A stretch of 55,256 bases of DNA from Dysgonamonadaceae bacterium (GTDB lineage Bacteria > Bacteroidota > Bacteroidia > Bacteroidales > Dysgonomonadaceae), in NCBI GenBank assembly GCA_031272205.1, contig JAISUH010000043.1:1-55256 (forward strand), read 5' to 3'. Both the position numbers and the translations under genes were made by a program. Of the stretch, positions 25,954 through 35,040 are shown piece after piece. Position 1 is the stretch's first letter; every line of letters begins with the position of its first letter. Below the pieces are notes generated by a model. That model ran no database searches. It saw only the letters and a list, made by a program, of their open reading frames with translations, and was not told the DNA's origin.

Positions 25954-26436
25954 ATGTCATTCTATTTCAATCCTTACATTTCGTTCAACGGGAATTGCGA
26001 ACAGGCATTCTGCTTTTATAAATCCGTTTTCGGCGGGGATTTTACCAAATTGATCCGATACAGCGATATGCAGAACGAATCGGGAGTGCCGACGCCGCCC
26101 GAAGAGTTTGGGTATCAAATCCGCCACATCGAACTGCCGGTTTACGACAACCTGATTTTGATGGGGAGCGACAATACCGACACCTCGTCAATAGACAACA
26201 TTAAAATGGGCAACAACATGAGAATCAGCATTCTGTCGGATAACGAAGATGAATTGAAACGCCTTTTTGAGGCGCTCTCGTCGGGCGGCGTTGTCAAAGC
26301 GCCGCTATGCGAGTCGCTTTGGGGTACGTTTTACGGTTCGCTGATTGATAAATTCGGTATCCACTGGGCGGTAGAGCTAAGGAAAGACAAACAACCCCTT
26401 GCGTTTGAGGATAATTCCAACATTCACATACCATAG
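25954..26436 (+). CDS. VOC family protein (PhnB/YjdN-like glyoxalase fold)
   Basis: The 160-residue cytoplasmic protein begins with the PhnB-type start (FNPYISFNGNCEQAFCFYKSVFGG) and continues with MGSDN and a C-terminal WGTFYGSLIDKFGIHWAVE, all typical of this vicinal oxygen chelate subgroup. Such proteins are small dimeric relatives of glyoxalase and bleomycin-resistance proteins, and most have no known substrate. It is a single gene, convergent with the response regulator gene at 26468. Confidence 0.88.
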   Translation: MSFYFNPYISFNGNCEQAFCFYKSVFGGDFTKLIRYSDMQNESGVPTPPEEFGYQIRHIELPVYDNLILMGSDNTDTSSIDNIKMGNNMRISILSDNEDELKRLFEALSSGGVVKAPLCESLWGTFYGSLIDKFGIHWAVELRKDKQPLAFEDNSNIHIP

Positions 26437-26467
26437 CACGATAGCCGATGGAGGTTAGACAAGACTT

Positions 26468-27193
26468 TCATCCGTTTTTTTGTTCGATGAGCGAAAAGAA
26501 CCGTTGCCGGTAAGTTTCCCCTATGGGTATTTCGCGCTTGCGGATGACGATGCGGTTTTTGTTGACGCTTTCTATTTTATCTTTGGCGACGATAAACGAC
26601 CGGTGCACCCGAATGAATCGTTCGGGTGGGAGAGATTCTTCCAAACTCAACAGGCTGATCAGCGAAAGGATGGGTTTGGATTCGCCGACCGTACAGATTT
26701 TCACATAATCCTTCAATCCTTCGATATAGAGGATATCGTTGAAAAGCACGTGCACGAGGCGGTACTCCGATTTCACAAAGATGCCCGCCGCCTCTTTTTC
26801 TGCGGGCGTCCCCGATGAACGGGCGTTAGCTGTCAATTCAAACCAGTCGAGCGCTTTTTTGGCGGCGACAAGAAAATCGGCATAAGAAAAAGGTTTCAAC
26901 AGGTAATCGAGGGCGCTCACGCGGTATCCTTCCAGCGCGTAATCGCTAAAAGCCGTCGTGAAAACGATCCGCGTATGCGAATCCACCAAACGGGCGAACT
27001 CCATCCCGCTCACTTCGGGCATCTGTATGTCCAAAAAAATAAGGTCAACTTTCGATGTTCGCAGGTCGTTCATCGCGGAGGAAGCCCCCGTGTATTTTCC
27101 CGTAAGGTTCAGGAAAGGCGTTTTAAGGACGTAAGACTCCAACAAGCTCAAGGCAAGCGGCTCATCATCCATAATCCAGCAATTCAGTTTCAT
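26468..27193 (-). CDS. LytTR-type response regulator
   Basis: The 241-residue protein has a receiver domain (1-120) with acidic residues D9, D10 and phosphoacceptor D55 in LIFLDIQMP, then Lys in LLKPFSY. A C-terminal LytTR DNA-binding domain (about 135-238) contains the YIEGLKDYVKI and FIRVHRSFIV motifs. Its start overlaps the stop of the histidine kinase gene by four bases (ATGA), so the two are a translationally coupled two-component pair. Targets are unknown; the outer membrane barrel gene upstream in the same transcript is the best guess. Confidence 0.95.
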   Translation of the reverse strand: MKLNCWIMDDEPLALSLLESYVLKTPFLNLTGKYTGASSAMNDLRTSKVDLIFLDIQMPEVSGMEFARLVDSHTRIVFTTAFSDYALEGYRVSALDYLLKPFSYADFLVAAKKALDWFELTANARSSGTPAEKEAAGIFVKSEYRLVHVLFNDILYIEGLKDYVKICTVGESKPILSLISLLSLEESLPPERFIRVHRSFIVAKDKIESVNKNRIVIRKREIPIGETYRQRFFSLIEQKNG

Positions 27194-28287
27194 TGTTTCC
27201 CGTTTAGCGTATCAATAACGAGAATGGTTTCGTAAACGCGGTCTTTGGTGTTTGTTTTCCACGTGTAACGTCCGGAATAGAGCAATTCGAGCCGTTTTTT
27301 CACCAAACTCAGGCCTATTCCGCTGCCGCTCATATCCGATTTTGTCTTAGGAAAATAGCTGTTGCGGATGATGAACTCGACCTGACAGTTGGGCTTTTCC
27401 GTCAATTTCATATCGATAAACGACGGTTTGCCCACACTGATCCCGTGTTTAAACGCATTCTCAATCAAAGATATAAAAATTAACGGAGAAATCATCGCCG
27501 AACTGTGATTTTGAAGCAAAAAATCGGTCGTTACCGTTACGTTATCGGCTAAACGGATGCGCATCAAATCGATGTAATTGTTGATGAAATCAACTTCCTG
27601 TTGCAGCGGGACAAAGGCATGGTTGTTATCGTAAAGCAAGTGCCGGAGCAGCTTGCTCAAATCCATTACGGCCTCTTGCGCCTTGGGCGGATTGAATTCG
27701 ATGAGTGCATAAATATTATTGAGCGTATTGAGCAAAAAATGCGGGCTGATTTGATTTTTCAGGTTTTGCAATTCGGCTTCCGACTTGGCTTTCTCCAATT
27801 CTTTCCGCTCGTTTTCGACTTTCGACCAGCGGGTACTCATGCGCAAGGCGACGCTCAGCCCCACGATGGCTCCGAGAGAAGTGATATTTCGCACGATAAA
27901 CAGCGCCGGCGAGGGATTAAAATGCTTGGGTTTGCGCGGAGGCGGCGGCAATTCTTCGGGGACAATTGAGCGTAACAGGTCGTTCCAATAATGGAGAAGC
28001 AGTGCAAAAACAATGATCAGGACGATGTTGAGGAGGATAAATTTTCCGGTCTTGCCTTCGAACAGATATTTTTTGATGAATAAAAAATAGTTGAGGTAAA
28101 ACACGAGCATGAATGCAACGAGCGTGGGGATGGAATTTGAAAACCGTTTCCAGTCGAAACTCACGCTCCTGTCCATCAGGAAAAACGGGAAACCGAAGAT
28201 AATAATCCACACCAAACCGTGGATGAACACCATGTCGTATTTTCTTATTCTCTTCTTCGAAGATAACAACTCTTTTTTGTCCGTCAT
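27190..28287 (-). CDS. Sensor histidine kinase, LytS/YehU-like (His_kinase PF06580 type)
   Basis: The 365-residue inner membrane protein has four membrane segments (about 19-37, 53-71, 83-100, 128-148), a coiled-coil linker (155-178) and a kinase core beginning QISPHFLLNTLNNI with the phosphorylated H183. The ATP-binding part shows LIENAFKHG and GSGIGLSLVKKRL. There is no large periplasmic domain. A proline-rich loop (EELPPPPRKPKHF, near 111-123) sits between segments 3 and 4. It follows the barrel gene by 76 bases and overlaps the response regulator gene. Confidence 0.95.
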   Translation of the reverse strand: MTDKKELLSSKKRIRKYDMVFIHGLVWIIIFGFPFFLMDRSVSFDWKRFSNSIPTLVAFMLVFYLNYFLFIKKYLFEGKTGKFILLNIVLIIVFALLLHYWNDLLRSIVPEELPPPPRKPKHFNPSPALFIVRNITSLGAIVGLSVALRMSTRWSKVENERKELEKAKSEAELQNLKNQISPHFLLNTLNNIYALIEFNPPKAQEAVMDLSKLLRHLLYDNNHAFVPLQQEVDFINNYIDLMRIRLADNVTVTTDFLLQNHSSAMISPLIFISLIENAFKHGISVGKPSFIDMKLTEKPNCQVEFIIRNSYFPKTKSDMSGSGIGLSLVKKRLELLYSGRYTWKTNTKDRVYETILVIDTLNGKQ

Positions 28288-28363
28288 CTGTCTGTAATAT
28301 TTATCGGCGTTATAAAGTTGTCGGACGAAATTATCCGATATTTATTTACTGTATTTTAATCTT

Positions 28364-31192
28364 TTACATTCCGGGAGGAGGTCCGCCAAAACCGCCGCCG
28401 CCACCGGGTCCACGTCCACCGCCGGGTCCGCCAAAACCGCGTCCCTGTTCTGCATCTTCTCGCGTTGCGCCACCCTTGAAAATATTGAAACGATAAACAA
28501 AGTGGAACATGAAATAGCTTGTCAACGTATTGGTTGTCGTGTCGCGAATGTAATTCGACGATACGCTGCGGTTTATGTTTGTGCGCTGTTGCAAAATATC
28601 GTATATCTTGAAGCGGAGGGTGCCGTTCTTTTGTTTGAATATCTGCTTCTGGAGGGAGGCGTTCCACAAGGTTTCGTTTTGCTGGAAACCACTCGAATAA
28701 CCGGAGTTGGTGGAGTAGGTGATGTCGCTTTCGATAGAAAAATCGTAGGGCAGGTAAATGGTCGTGTTTGCCCGCGAGCCGTAATTGAAATATTCCTGAT
28801 CCTGTTGCCCGTCCAAGCTGTTGTTCACATTGTTGTAGTTGATATTTCCGCGAACGCTGAAATCAAACAAATCCGACCGGTAATTCATTCCCAATTCCTG
28901 CGAGAGGTTGGTGCGTTTGTTGATGTTTTTCTCGCCGTTCGAGAAACCGTTGCTGTTGTTGTATCCGGCATAAGACATTGTGAATATCGAGAACTTGATG
29001 TTTCGCAAGGGCATATTGATCATGACTCGCCCGTTGGTATGCCAATTCCCGTTTACGTTTTTGTAGGTTGTTTCCTTCCTTCCGGTGGAGGCGTCGGTAG
29101 TGAGCGACGAAACGATATCGTTCATCGCGTAACCGCCGTCAACGGAGAACATATAGGCCTGATTTTTTTCGGGGACGAAATTGCGGTAACGCGCCCTGAG
29201 GTTGTGGTTGAACGCCGGCTTCAAATCGGGATTACCGATGGTAACGTTGAGCGGGTCGGATATATCCACCACCGATGAGAGTTGCGTTACGGAGGGCTGG
29301 TTGGTTGTTCCGTCGTAATCGATGCGCAGGTTGTTTTGGCGACTCCAACGATAGTTGAACCGCGCCATGGGAGCGTAGTTGATAACGTTTTGCGTATAGT
29401 TGTCTTTCAAATCGTCGCCGATAAAAGTTTTGCTTGCCGACTTCGATGGTTGCATGCTGAATCCCAAGGTATAATCGTATTTTTCGCGAACGGCGCGAAA
29501 ATTCAGTTCCGCCCGGTGATTTTCGAACTTATTCTCCAAGCGGCGGCTGTAGAGCGAGTCGAGCACGGTGTAATTCCCCGAAGCATCCTGCGTTCGCGTA
29601 TCCTTATCCGATTCCGAATAATTGTTCCGGTAACTGTATGCAAATTGCAAGAAATTGCTCCTTCCAATGGGTTCTACATAAGAAAGCATCCCATTCCAGT
29701 TGCTCCCCGAATTTTTATTCACAAAACGTTGGTCGATAATATCGTCAGGTTTAGATCCCGTATAATAATAGGTGTTGGAGAGATTTTCCCCGTTGTTTTC
29801 CGAACGGTTGGTTCCCCCGCCCAACTGCACGCTGACTACGCGGCCTTTTTTTCCGCCCAGCTGACGGCTGACTTCCAAATTGCCGTTCAGATTTTTTCCG
29901 TTTCCTGTGGAATGGTAAAAAGAGTCTCCGGAGTTGATGGTGTCGTTGGTTTCTACCCGTGTGGTGTTGAAATCGCTTGTTTCGCTGCGCCGATTTTCAT
30001 AGATGGATGCGGTCGGGCGAAAAACGACCTTGGTCATGGAGTCAACATCCCACTCCATGCGGAGCTCCATGTTTACGTTCTGGCTGTAATTGTTTCCTGC
30101 CGTTCTTTCTCTCTCGTAGGTATTTCCGCTGCTCAAGATATTTTCGGTGTATTCTTTCGACTCCACGTTGTTATCCGTAAGTCCGTAACGTACGTTTCCT
30201 CCCAGTTTGAAACTTGGGGTAAACTGTTTGCTGAAATTCACCCCGGTATTGGCCGATTTCGAGATTCCGTTTTGATTACCGAACATGTTCCGCATGCCAC
30301 GGCCTCCCATATTGCCGAAGGTGGCCGTTGCCAAATCGGTAAATCCGGCGTTATTGGTATTGTTGATGCCTCCCAAAAAGGTAAATTGGTCTTTATTTCG
30401 CATGTAATTGACCATCGCATTGGCTTCGTAGCGTTCTTTGCTTCCGTAACCGGCAAAAGCATTGCCAAACAGACCTTCTTTCATGCCCGGCCTCACGGTG
30501 AGGTTGATAACCGTTTCCTCTTCTCCGTCATCAAACCCGGTCATCTGTGCGAAATCGGATTTTTTATCCCATACTTGCAGTTTATTGACCATTTTCGCGG
30601 GCAGGTTTTTCGATGCTACTTTGGGGTCGGAACTGAAGAACTCTTCCCCGTCCACCAATATTTTTTTAACTTCGCGGCCGTTAACCGTTATTTTTCCTTC
30701 GGTATCGACATCTACTCCGGGCATTTTTTTCAGCAAGTCTTCCACCACGGCGCTTTCCGTTACTTTGTACGAGTCGGCGTTGTATTCCACCGTATCCCCT
30801 TTTACTACAATTTCGGGCGCTTTTGCCGTAACAACAGCATCGGAGAGCAAAATACTGTTATCCGTCAGTTCGATCGTCCCCAAGTTTACATTGGGATTTG
30901 CCTGTGTCAACTGTACGTTTCTAAAAACGTCTCCGTATCCGATGTAGGTGATCTGCACGATGTAATTTCCGGTTTTCACGGGGATGGAAAAGGTTCCGTT
31001 GTTGTTGGACACTTTTCCCGTTACCATCACACTGTCCTTTTGCTGCAACAGGCGAACGTTTGCCTGTATGATGGGCTCTTGGGTTTCTTTGTCGATTAAT
31101 TTGCCGGAAACCGTTCCTGAAACGGAAGTTTGGGCGACGGCAGAAGATAAGAATACTGCCGCAAAAAACAGAAACAGATAAACGCGTTTCAT
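28364..31192 (-). CDS. Large outer membrane barrel protein, TonB-dependent receptor-like
   Basis: The 942-residue product has a signal peptide (1-20), a carboxypeptidase-regulatory-like beta domain (about 22-110), a plug-like segment with GVDVDTEGKITVNGREVKK (about 150-175) and a long barrel of alternating strands. The C-terminal 25 residues are a Gly/Pro/Arg-rich tail (GGPGGGRGPGGGGG then FGGPPPGM), so the last residue is not the aromatic usual for Bam recognition. I do not see a SusD partner. It may import or sense a ligand linked to the kinase downstream. The promoter is strong (31246-31277). Confidence 0.8.
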   Translation of the reverse strand: MKRVYLFLFFAAVFLSSAVAQTSVSGTVSGKLIDKETQEPIIQANVRLLQQKDSVMVTGKVSNNNGTFSIPVKTGNYIVQITYIGYGDVFRNVQLTQANPNVNLGTIELTDNSILLSDAVVTAKAPEIVVKGDTVEYNADSYKVTESAVVEDLLKKMPGVDVDTEGKITVNGREVKKILVDGEEFFSSDPKVASKNLPAKMVNKLQVWDKKSDFAQMTGFDDGEEETVINLTVRPGMKEGLFGNAFAGYGSKERYEANAMVNYMRNKDQFTFLGGINNTNNAGFTDLATATFGNMGGRGMRNMFGNQNGISKSANTGVNFSKQFTPSFKLGGNVRYGLTDNNVESKEYTENILSSGNTYERERTAGNNYSQNVNMELRMEWDVDSMTKVVFRPTASIYENRRSETSDFNTTRVETNDTINSGDSFYHSTGNGKNLNGNLEVSRQLGGKKGRVVSVQLGGGTNRSENNGENLSNTYYYTGSKPDDIIDQRFVNKNSGSNWNGMLSYVEPIGRSNFLQFAYSYRNNYSESDKDTRTQDASGNYTVLDSLYSRRLENKFENHRAELNFRAVREKYDYTLGFSMQPSKSASKTFIGDDLKDNYTQNVINYAPMARFNYRWSRQNNLRIDYDGTTNQPSVTQLSSVVDISDPLNVTIGNPDLKPAFNHNLRARYRNFVPEKNQAYMFSVDGGYAMNDIVSSLTTDASTGRKETTYKNVNGNWHTNGRVMINMPLRNIKFSIFTMSYAGYNNSNGFSNGEKNINKRTNLSQELGMNYRSDLFDFSVRGNINYNNVNNSLDGQQDQEYFNYGSRANTTIYLPYDFSIESDITYSTNSGYSSGFQQNETLWNASLQKQIFKQKNGTLRFKIYDILQQRTNINRSVSSNYIRDTTTNTLTSYFMFHFVYRFNIFKGGATREDAEQGRGFGGPGGGRGPGGGGGFGGPPPGM

Positions 31193-31245
31193 AATAACCT
31201 TGTGATTTCGTAAATTGTAGAAATTATAACCTGTTTAATTAGCTG

Positions 31246-31277
31246 CAAAGATAAATTTTAGCGAAAAAAACGGCAAA
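31246..31277 (-). promoter_or_regulatory. Promoter of the barrel-kinase-regulator operon
   Basis: On the reverse strand TTTG (31274-31277) is followed by 20 bases and TATCTTTG (31246-31253), with C next. This is close to the ideal Bacteroidota promoter. The leader to the ATG at 31192 is about 45 nt. Confidence 0.75.
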
Positions 31278-31281
31278 TAAA

Positions 31282-31308
31282 ATCGATAAACAAGCCGATT
31301 TTATCGAT
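31282..31308 (-). terminator. Terminator after ruvA
   Basis: ATCGATAAA and TTTATCGAT form a 9-bp stem with a 9-nt loop. On the reverse strand TTTTATTT follows. It sits about 40 bases after the ruvA stop and just before the next promoter, so it separates the two transcripts. Confidence 0.7.
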
Positions 31309-31345
31309 GAACCCTAAAACAATACCGACTATAAGATATATGCCG

Positions 31346-31936
31346 TCAGAGCCTTTTCAAGGCCTCTTTGATAACGACTTCGACCGTAGCCGAAGGATTT
31401 TCCCGGACAATTTTTTCGACAATCTTTTGGGAATTTGTCTGCGGAAAACCGAGCATAACGAGGGCAGAAACGGCTTCTTTTCCGCTTGAAGAGAGCGTCG
31501 AGGCGGACGTGATTTTTGTCTCTCCATCCACACCGGTCAGCTTGATCTTGTCTTTCAGATCTACAATGATGCGTTGCGCTGTTTTTGCGCCGATACCTTT
31601 TACGGATTGCAGCGCCGACACGTTTCCGGAAGCGATTACCGCTTCCAGTTCTTTTGAGTTGAGCGACGAAAGAATCACCCGCGCCGTCCCCGGCCCGATG
31701 CCCGACACACTGATAAGCAACAGGAAAACGTCGCGTTCGTGTCTGTCGGCAAACCCAAACAGCACGTGGGCGTCCTCGCGGATGGATTCGTAGATGAATA
31801 TTTTTGCCGTTCCCTGACCATTTAAAGCGCTGTATGTATTCAACGATATGTGCGCAAAATAGCCGATGGAATTACATTCCACGACAACTGAGGCAGGGGT
31901 GAGTTCGGCGATCTCGCCTTTGATGTAATCGATCAT
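31346..31936 (-). CDS. ruvA: Holliday junction branch migration protein RuvA
   Basis: The 196-residue cytoplasmic protein binds four-way DNA junctions as a tetramer and loads the RuvB motor during recombinational repair. An N-terminal OB-fold starts [12 protein letters not shown]; two helix-hairpin-helix motifs follow ([12 protein letters not shown] and [12 protein letters not shown]), and the C-terminal three-helix domain shows [20 protein letters not shown]. Length is normal. It lies 55 bases after the rubrerythrin gene. Confidence 0.97.
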   Translation of the reverse strand: MIDYIKGEIAELTPASVVVECNSIGYFAHISLNTYSALNGQGTAKIFIYESIREDAHVLFGFADRHERDVFLLLISVSGIGPGTARVILSSLNSKELEAVIASGNVSALQSVKGIGAKTAQRIIVDLKDKIKLTGVDGETKITSASTLSSSGKEAVSALVMLGFPQTNSQKIVEKIVRENPSATVEVVIKEALKRL

Positions 31937-31991
31937 GGGCTCTTTGATGTTTTTTTATGGATTTACAACGGACAAAGGCTCCATTAACGAA

Positions 31992-32573
31992 TTAATAATT
32001 TGTCTTCCTCTCTTCAAAATACGCTTGCGGATGCAGGCAGGCAGGGCAGGTATCGGGCGCTTTTTTGCCTTTGTGAACATAGCCGCAGTTGCGACATTGC
32101 CATTCGGTTTCTTCTTCTTTTTTGAAAACCGAATCCGACAGGATATTATCAAGCAGTTTGCGATACCTTATTTCGTGTTGCTCTTCGACTTTGGAAATCA
32201 TTTTAAACGCCGTTGCAACCTGAGCAAAACCTTCTTCTCTTGCAATCTTTTCAAACTCGGGATACAATTCTGTCCATTCTTCGTTTTCGCCCGTAGCAGC
32301 TGCTTTCAGGTTTTCGACGGTAGTGCCGATAATTCCGGCCGGATAACTTGCCGTAATTTCCACCATACCTCCTTCGAGAAACTTAAAAAACCTTTTTGCG
32401 TGTTCTTTTTCCTGCTCGGCCGTTTCGAGAAAAATAGCCGCAATTTGTTCGTAACCTTCTTTCTTCGCCACACCGGCAAAGTAGGTATAGCGCGTTCTTG
32501 CCTGACTTTCTCCGGCAAATGCCTTCAACAGATTTTTTTCCGTCAAAGTTCCTTTGATGCTTTTATCAGCCAT
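31992..32573 (-). CDS. Rubrerythrin
   Basis: The start is placed at ATG 32573 (MADKSIKGTLTEK), the usual family start; nine more codons are open upstream. The 193-residue product has a ferritin-like diiron domain (FAGESQARTRYTYFA, EKEHAKRFF, EEQHEIRYR) and a C-terminal rubredoxin-type iron site (CRNCGY and CPACLHP). It reduces hydrogen peroxide in anaerobes. A perfect 11-bp inverted repeat lies upstream (32614-32657). Confidence 0.96.
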   Translation of the reverse strand: MADKSIKGTLTEKNLLKAFAGESQARTRYTYFAGVAKKEGYEQIAAIFLETAEQEKEHAKRFFKFLEGGMVEITASYPAGIIGTTVENLKAAATGENEEWTELYPEFEKIAREEGFAQVATAFKMISKVEEQHEIRYRKLLDNILSDSVFKKEEETEWQCRNCGYVHKGKKAPDTCPACLHPQAYFEERKTNY

Positions 32574-32613
32574 AATAATTTCTTGTGTAATGGACTTCAA
32601 ATTAGTGGTTTCA

Positions 32614-32657
32614 ACTTTTTCGGAAAACAGAAGTCCGTGATGTGTCTCCGAAAAAGT
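32614..32657. promoter_or_regulatory. Perfect inverted repeat upstream of rubrerythrin
   Basis: ACTTTTTCGGA (32614-32624) and TCCGAAAAAGT (32647-32657) are perfect inverted repeats 22 bases apart. A TAATATTG box (reverse strand, 32662-32669) lies just upstream, so the repeat covers the probable start site and leader. It is a candidate operator or leader hairpin. It does not look like the PerR consensus. Confidence 0.55.
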
Positions 32658-32875
32658 AACGCAATATTACAAAAAAGAAATGATATATTGCCTTTTTATA
32701 CCAAAAAATCAGGCACAAGGCGCTAAAAATTCGATTAAATGTATCACAAAGGTGCGAAAGGGGAAAAATGTTTTAGTTCTTGATCCTTGGTGCCATGCGG
32801 TCATTGCTCTCCCCCCCTCGAATTTCACTATTGCCCATACTTATGTTAATCTTTACTAACACCATGAAAACTAAT

Positions 32876-32921
32876 TTTGTTTTTTGAGTTTTCTTTTGTT
32901 CATTTGCAACCGTTTTCGGTT
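32876..32921 (+). promoter_or_regulatory. Promoter and inverted repeat of the tetR-family gene
   Basis: TTTG (32876-32879), 19 bases, then TTCATTTG (32899-32906) fit the Bacteroidota promoter with one mismatch. AACCG-TTTT-CGGTT (32908-32921) lies at the expected start site and could be an autoregulatory operator. The gap 32670-32875 is AT-rich with no gene visible. Confidence 0.6.
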
Positions 32922-32929
32922 TATAAATC

Positions 32930-33547
32930 ATGGATATAAAAGACAGAATCACTCAAAAATCGGGCGAACTATTTATTAGTTACGGTATTAAGAATGTCTC
33001 TGTGGATGAAATAGCTTCATCCATGGGGGTTTCGAAGCGTACCATTTATGAAAATTTCAAGGACAAGGAAGATATTTTGCTCGAATGTTTGAAAATGTTT
33101 TACGAACAAAAAAGGAATGATTTGCGGGAATCGGAAGAGAAATCGAACAACGTCATTGACCTTTTCTTGAACACGGGCGCGTTTTCGGAGGCCGTAAGGA
33201 AAATTCCCTCTATTAAATTCTTCGAAGACATCGAAAAATATTATCCGCGGGGAAAACAATATATTGCCAATCAAAAACAGGAGAATTTCGATTTGACAAA
33301 AATGTATATCGAGAGAGGCGTTCGAGAAGGGGTTTTCCGCGATAACCTGAACGTAGAAATTGCCGCTTTCATTGTTCACGATACCCATTCATATACTTTT
33401 ACGCGGGCAGCTCAATTTGACGCTTTCCCGTTTTCGCACAGAGAACTGTTTTTCACGATGGTCATCAATTTTATCCGGGGTATTTCCACCGAAAAAGGCA
33501 TCAAAATCATCGACGATTATCTAAAAAATAATCCATACAAACCCTGA
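32930..33547 (+). CDS. TetR/AcrR family regulator of the RND pump
   Basis: The 205-residue protein has an N-terminal helix-turn-helix (about 10-55: ELFISYGIKNVSVDEIASSM and GVSKRTIYENFKDKEDIL) and a helical ligand-binding C-terminal domain without recognisable specificity. It is encoded 111 bases upstream of the TolC/MexA/AcrB-type genes in the same direction, with its own promoter. It is most likely a local repressor released by a pump substrate. The ligand is unknown. Confidence 0.92.
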   Translation: MDIKDRITQKSGELFISYGIKNVSVDEIASSMGVSKRTIYENFKDKEDILLECLKMFYEQKRNDLRESEEKSNNVIDLFLNTGAFSEAVRKIPSIKFFEDIEKYYPRGKQYIANQKQENFDLTKMYIERGVREGVFRDNLNVEIAAFIVHDTHSYTFTRAAQFDAFPFSHRELFFTMVINFIRGISTEKGIKIIDDYLKNNPYKP

Positions 33548-33570
33548 GTTTTGTTTTTTGTTTAAAATAT

Positions 33571-33601
33571 TTTCTTTGCACGATTGTCTTATAGATATAA
33601 G
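33571..33601 (+). promoter_or_regulatory. Promoter and candidate operator of the RND pump operon
   Basis: TTTCTTTG followed by C (33571-33578) has a TTTG 17 bases upstream (33550-33553). The inverted repeat CTTATA-GA-TATAAG (33588-33601) lies over the expected transcription start, a natural position for a TetR-family repressor. Confidence 0.55.
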
Positions 33602-33658
33602 AAATGAAACGCAAGTATGTTGAAATAATTATTGTAACATTTTTAGAGACCGTTTTTT

Positions 33659-35026
33659 ATGAATACAAAAATGAATAAAAACTTAAAAATCATACTTTTA
33701 GCCCTTATGGCAACCTCGTTTTTGGGGGTGGAGGCGCGAGCGCAACAGTCTGACACGCTCACGCTGAACCTGCAATCGGCAATCGACATCGCGCTGAGCG
33801 AAAGTCCCACCGTAAAAGTGGCAAACAAGGAAATAGAAAGGGTTGATTACTCGAAAAAAAGTGCGTGGTACAGCGTTTTTCCATCGTTGGAGGCCAGCGG
33901 ACAGTTTTCTAAGTACTATGTGCCTGCCAAAATGAGCATGATGGGGCAAGTGATGGATTCACCCGCCGACTTTAATGCGCAAGGCTCGCTGCAACTTTCG
34001 TTGCCGTTGTTTGCGCCTGCCCTTTGGCACACCATTTCGATGAGCGAATTGGATATTCAATTGGCTGTGGAAAAAGCGCACGCCTCGAAAATCACGCTGT
34101 GCAACGATGTAACAAAAGCGTATTACAACGTCTTGTTGGCGCAGGATTCTTATCTTGCCCTGAAAAGCGGCTATGCACTTGCCGAAGAAGTGTATAATCA
34201 GGCGCAAAAACGTTTTGAACTGGGTTTGGCGGCGCAATACGATGCCATTTCGGCCGAAGTGCAAATGAAAAACTTGCAACCGAATCTTTTGGAGGTCGAA
34301 AACGGTATTGAACAGGCAAAAATGTTGCTGAAAGTTCTGATCGGACTTGACGTCGCTTTGCCGCTGAAAATTACGGGAAATTTGAGCGATTTTGAGAATG
34401 AAATTATCGAAAGAAACAGCTTGCAGGTGTTGTCGGCCGATAATAACACCGATTTGCGACAAATGGATATTCAGAAAAAACAACTTGAAAAAGGACTGCA
34501 ACTGCAATTTTCGCAACGTCTGCCTACACTTGCCGCTTTTGGCACTTATGGCTATGCCGGTACAGGGAACAAAGAAACCACCATGAATTTTGGCGAAATG
34601 CCCATTTTAGTTGAAAAAAGCAAGGAGTGGTTTTCGCAGGGATTGTTGGTGGGCGTGCAACTCAACGTGCCTTTGACGGGTATTTTTACGAATACAGCCA
34701 AAGAAAAACAAATAAAAATTCAATTGCAGCAACTGGATCTTCAGCGCGATTATCTGAAAAATTCGATTGATGTGCAACTGCGTACCGCCCAAAACAATAT
34801 GGACAAAGCGGCCAAACAGTCGGAAGCAGCTAAGAAAAACGTACAACTGTCGCAAAAAGGATACGACATTGCCGCCAAACGTTACGAAAACGGAATGGGT
34901 ACCGTTATCGAACTGCAAAATGCAAGTTTGGCGCTTACGCAAGCTTATCTTGCTTATAATCAGGCTATTGCCACGTATCTAACAGCCAAATCCGACCTTG
35001 ATAAATTACTTGGAAAAGAAAAATAA
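33659..35026 (+). CDS. TolC-family outer membrane efflux protein
   Basis: The 455-residue product has a signal peptide (about 1-30, ending ARAQ) and two repeats of the OEP fold with long Ala/Gln/Lys-rich helices. Typical segments include LQSAIDIALSESPTVKVA and KRYENGMGTVIELQNASLAL. It forms the outer membrane channel and periplasmic tunnel of the pump. ATG 33671 is an alternative start. It is followed after 14 bases by the adaptor gene. Confidence 0.94.
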   Translation: MNTKMNKNLKIILLALMATSFLGVEARAQQSDTLTLNLQSAIDIALSESPTVKVANKEIERVDYSKKSAWYSVFPSLEASGQFSKYYVPAKMSMMGQVMDSPADFNAQGSLQLSLPLFAPALWHTISMSELDIQLAVEKAHASKITLCNDVTKAYYNVLLAQDSYLALKSGYALAEEVYNQAQKRFELGLAAQYDAISAEVQMKNLQPNLLEVENGIEQAKMLLKVLIGLDVALPLKITGNLSDFENEIIERNSLQVLSADNNTDLRQMDIQKKQLEKGLQLQFSQRLPTLAAFGTYGYAGTGNKETTMNFGEMPILVEKSKEWFSQGLLVGVQLNVPLTGIFTNTAKEKQIKIQLQQLDLQRDYLKNSIDVQLRTAQNNMDKAAKQSEAAKKNVQLSQKGYDIAAKRYENGMGTVIELQNASLALTQAYLAYNQAIATYLTAKSDLDKLLGKEK

Positions 35027-35040
35027 CTAATAAAAACAAT

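Noticed and set aside
29282-31099. 605-codon forward open frame opposite the large barrel gene
   Set aside because: It is antisense to a clear signal-bearing barrel protein. Its translation has no signal or family motif, and it follows from codon use on the other strand.
33017-33388. Antisense reverse frame inside the tetR-family gene
   Set aside because: It lies opposite a clear helix-turn-helix protein and shows no domain.
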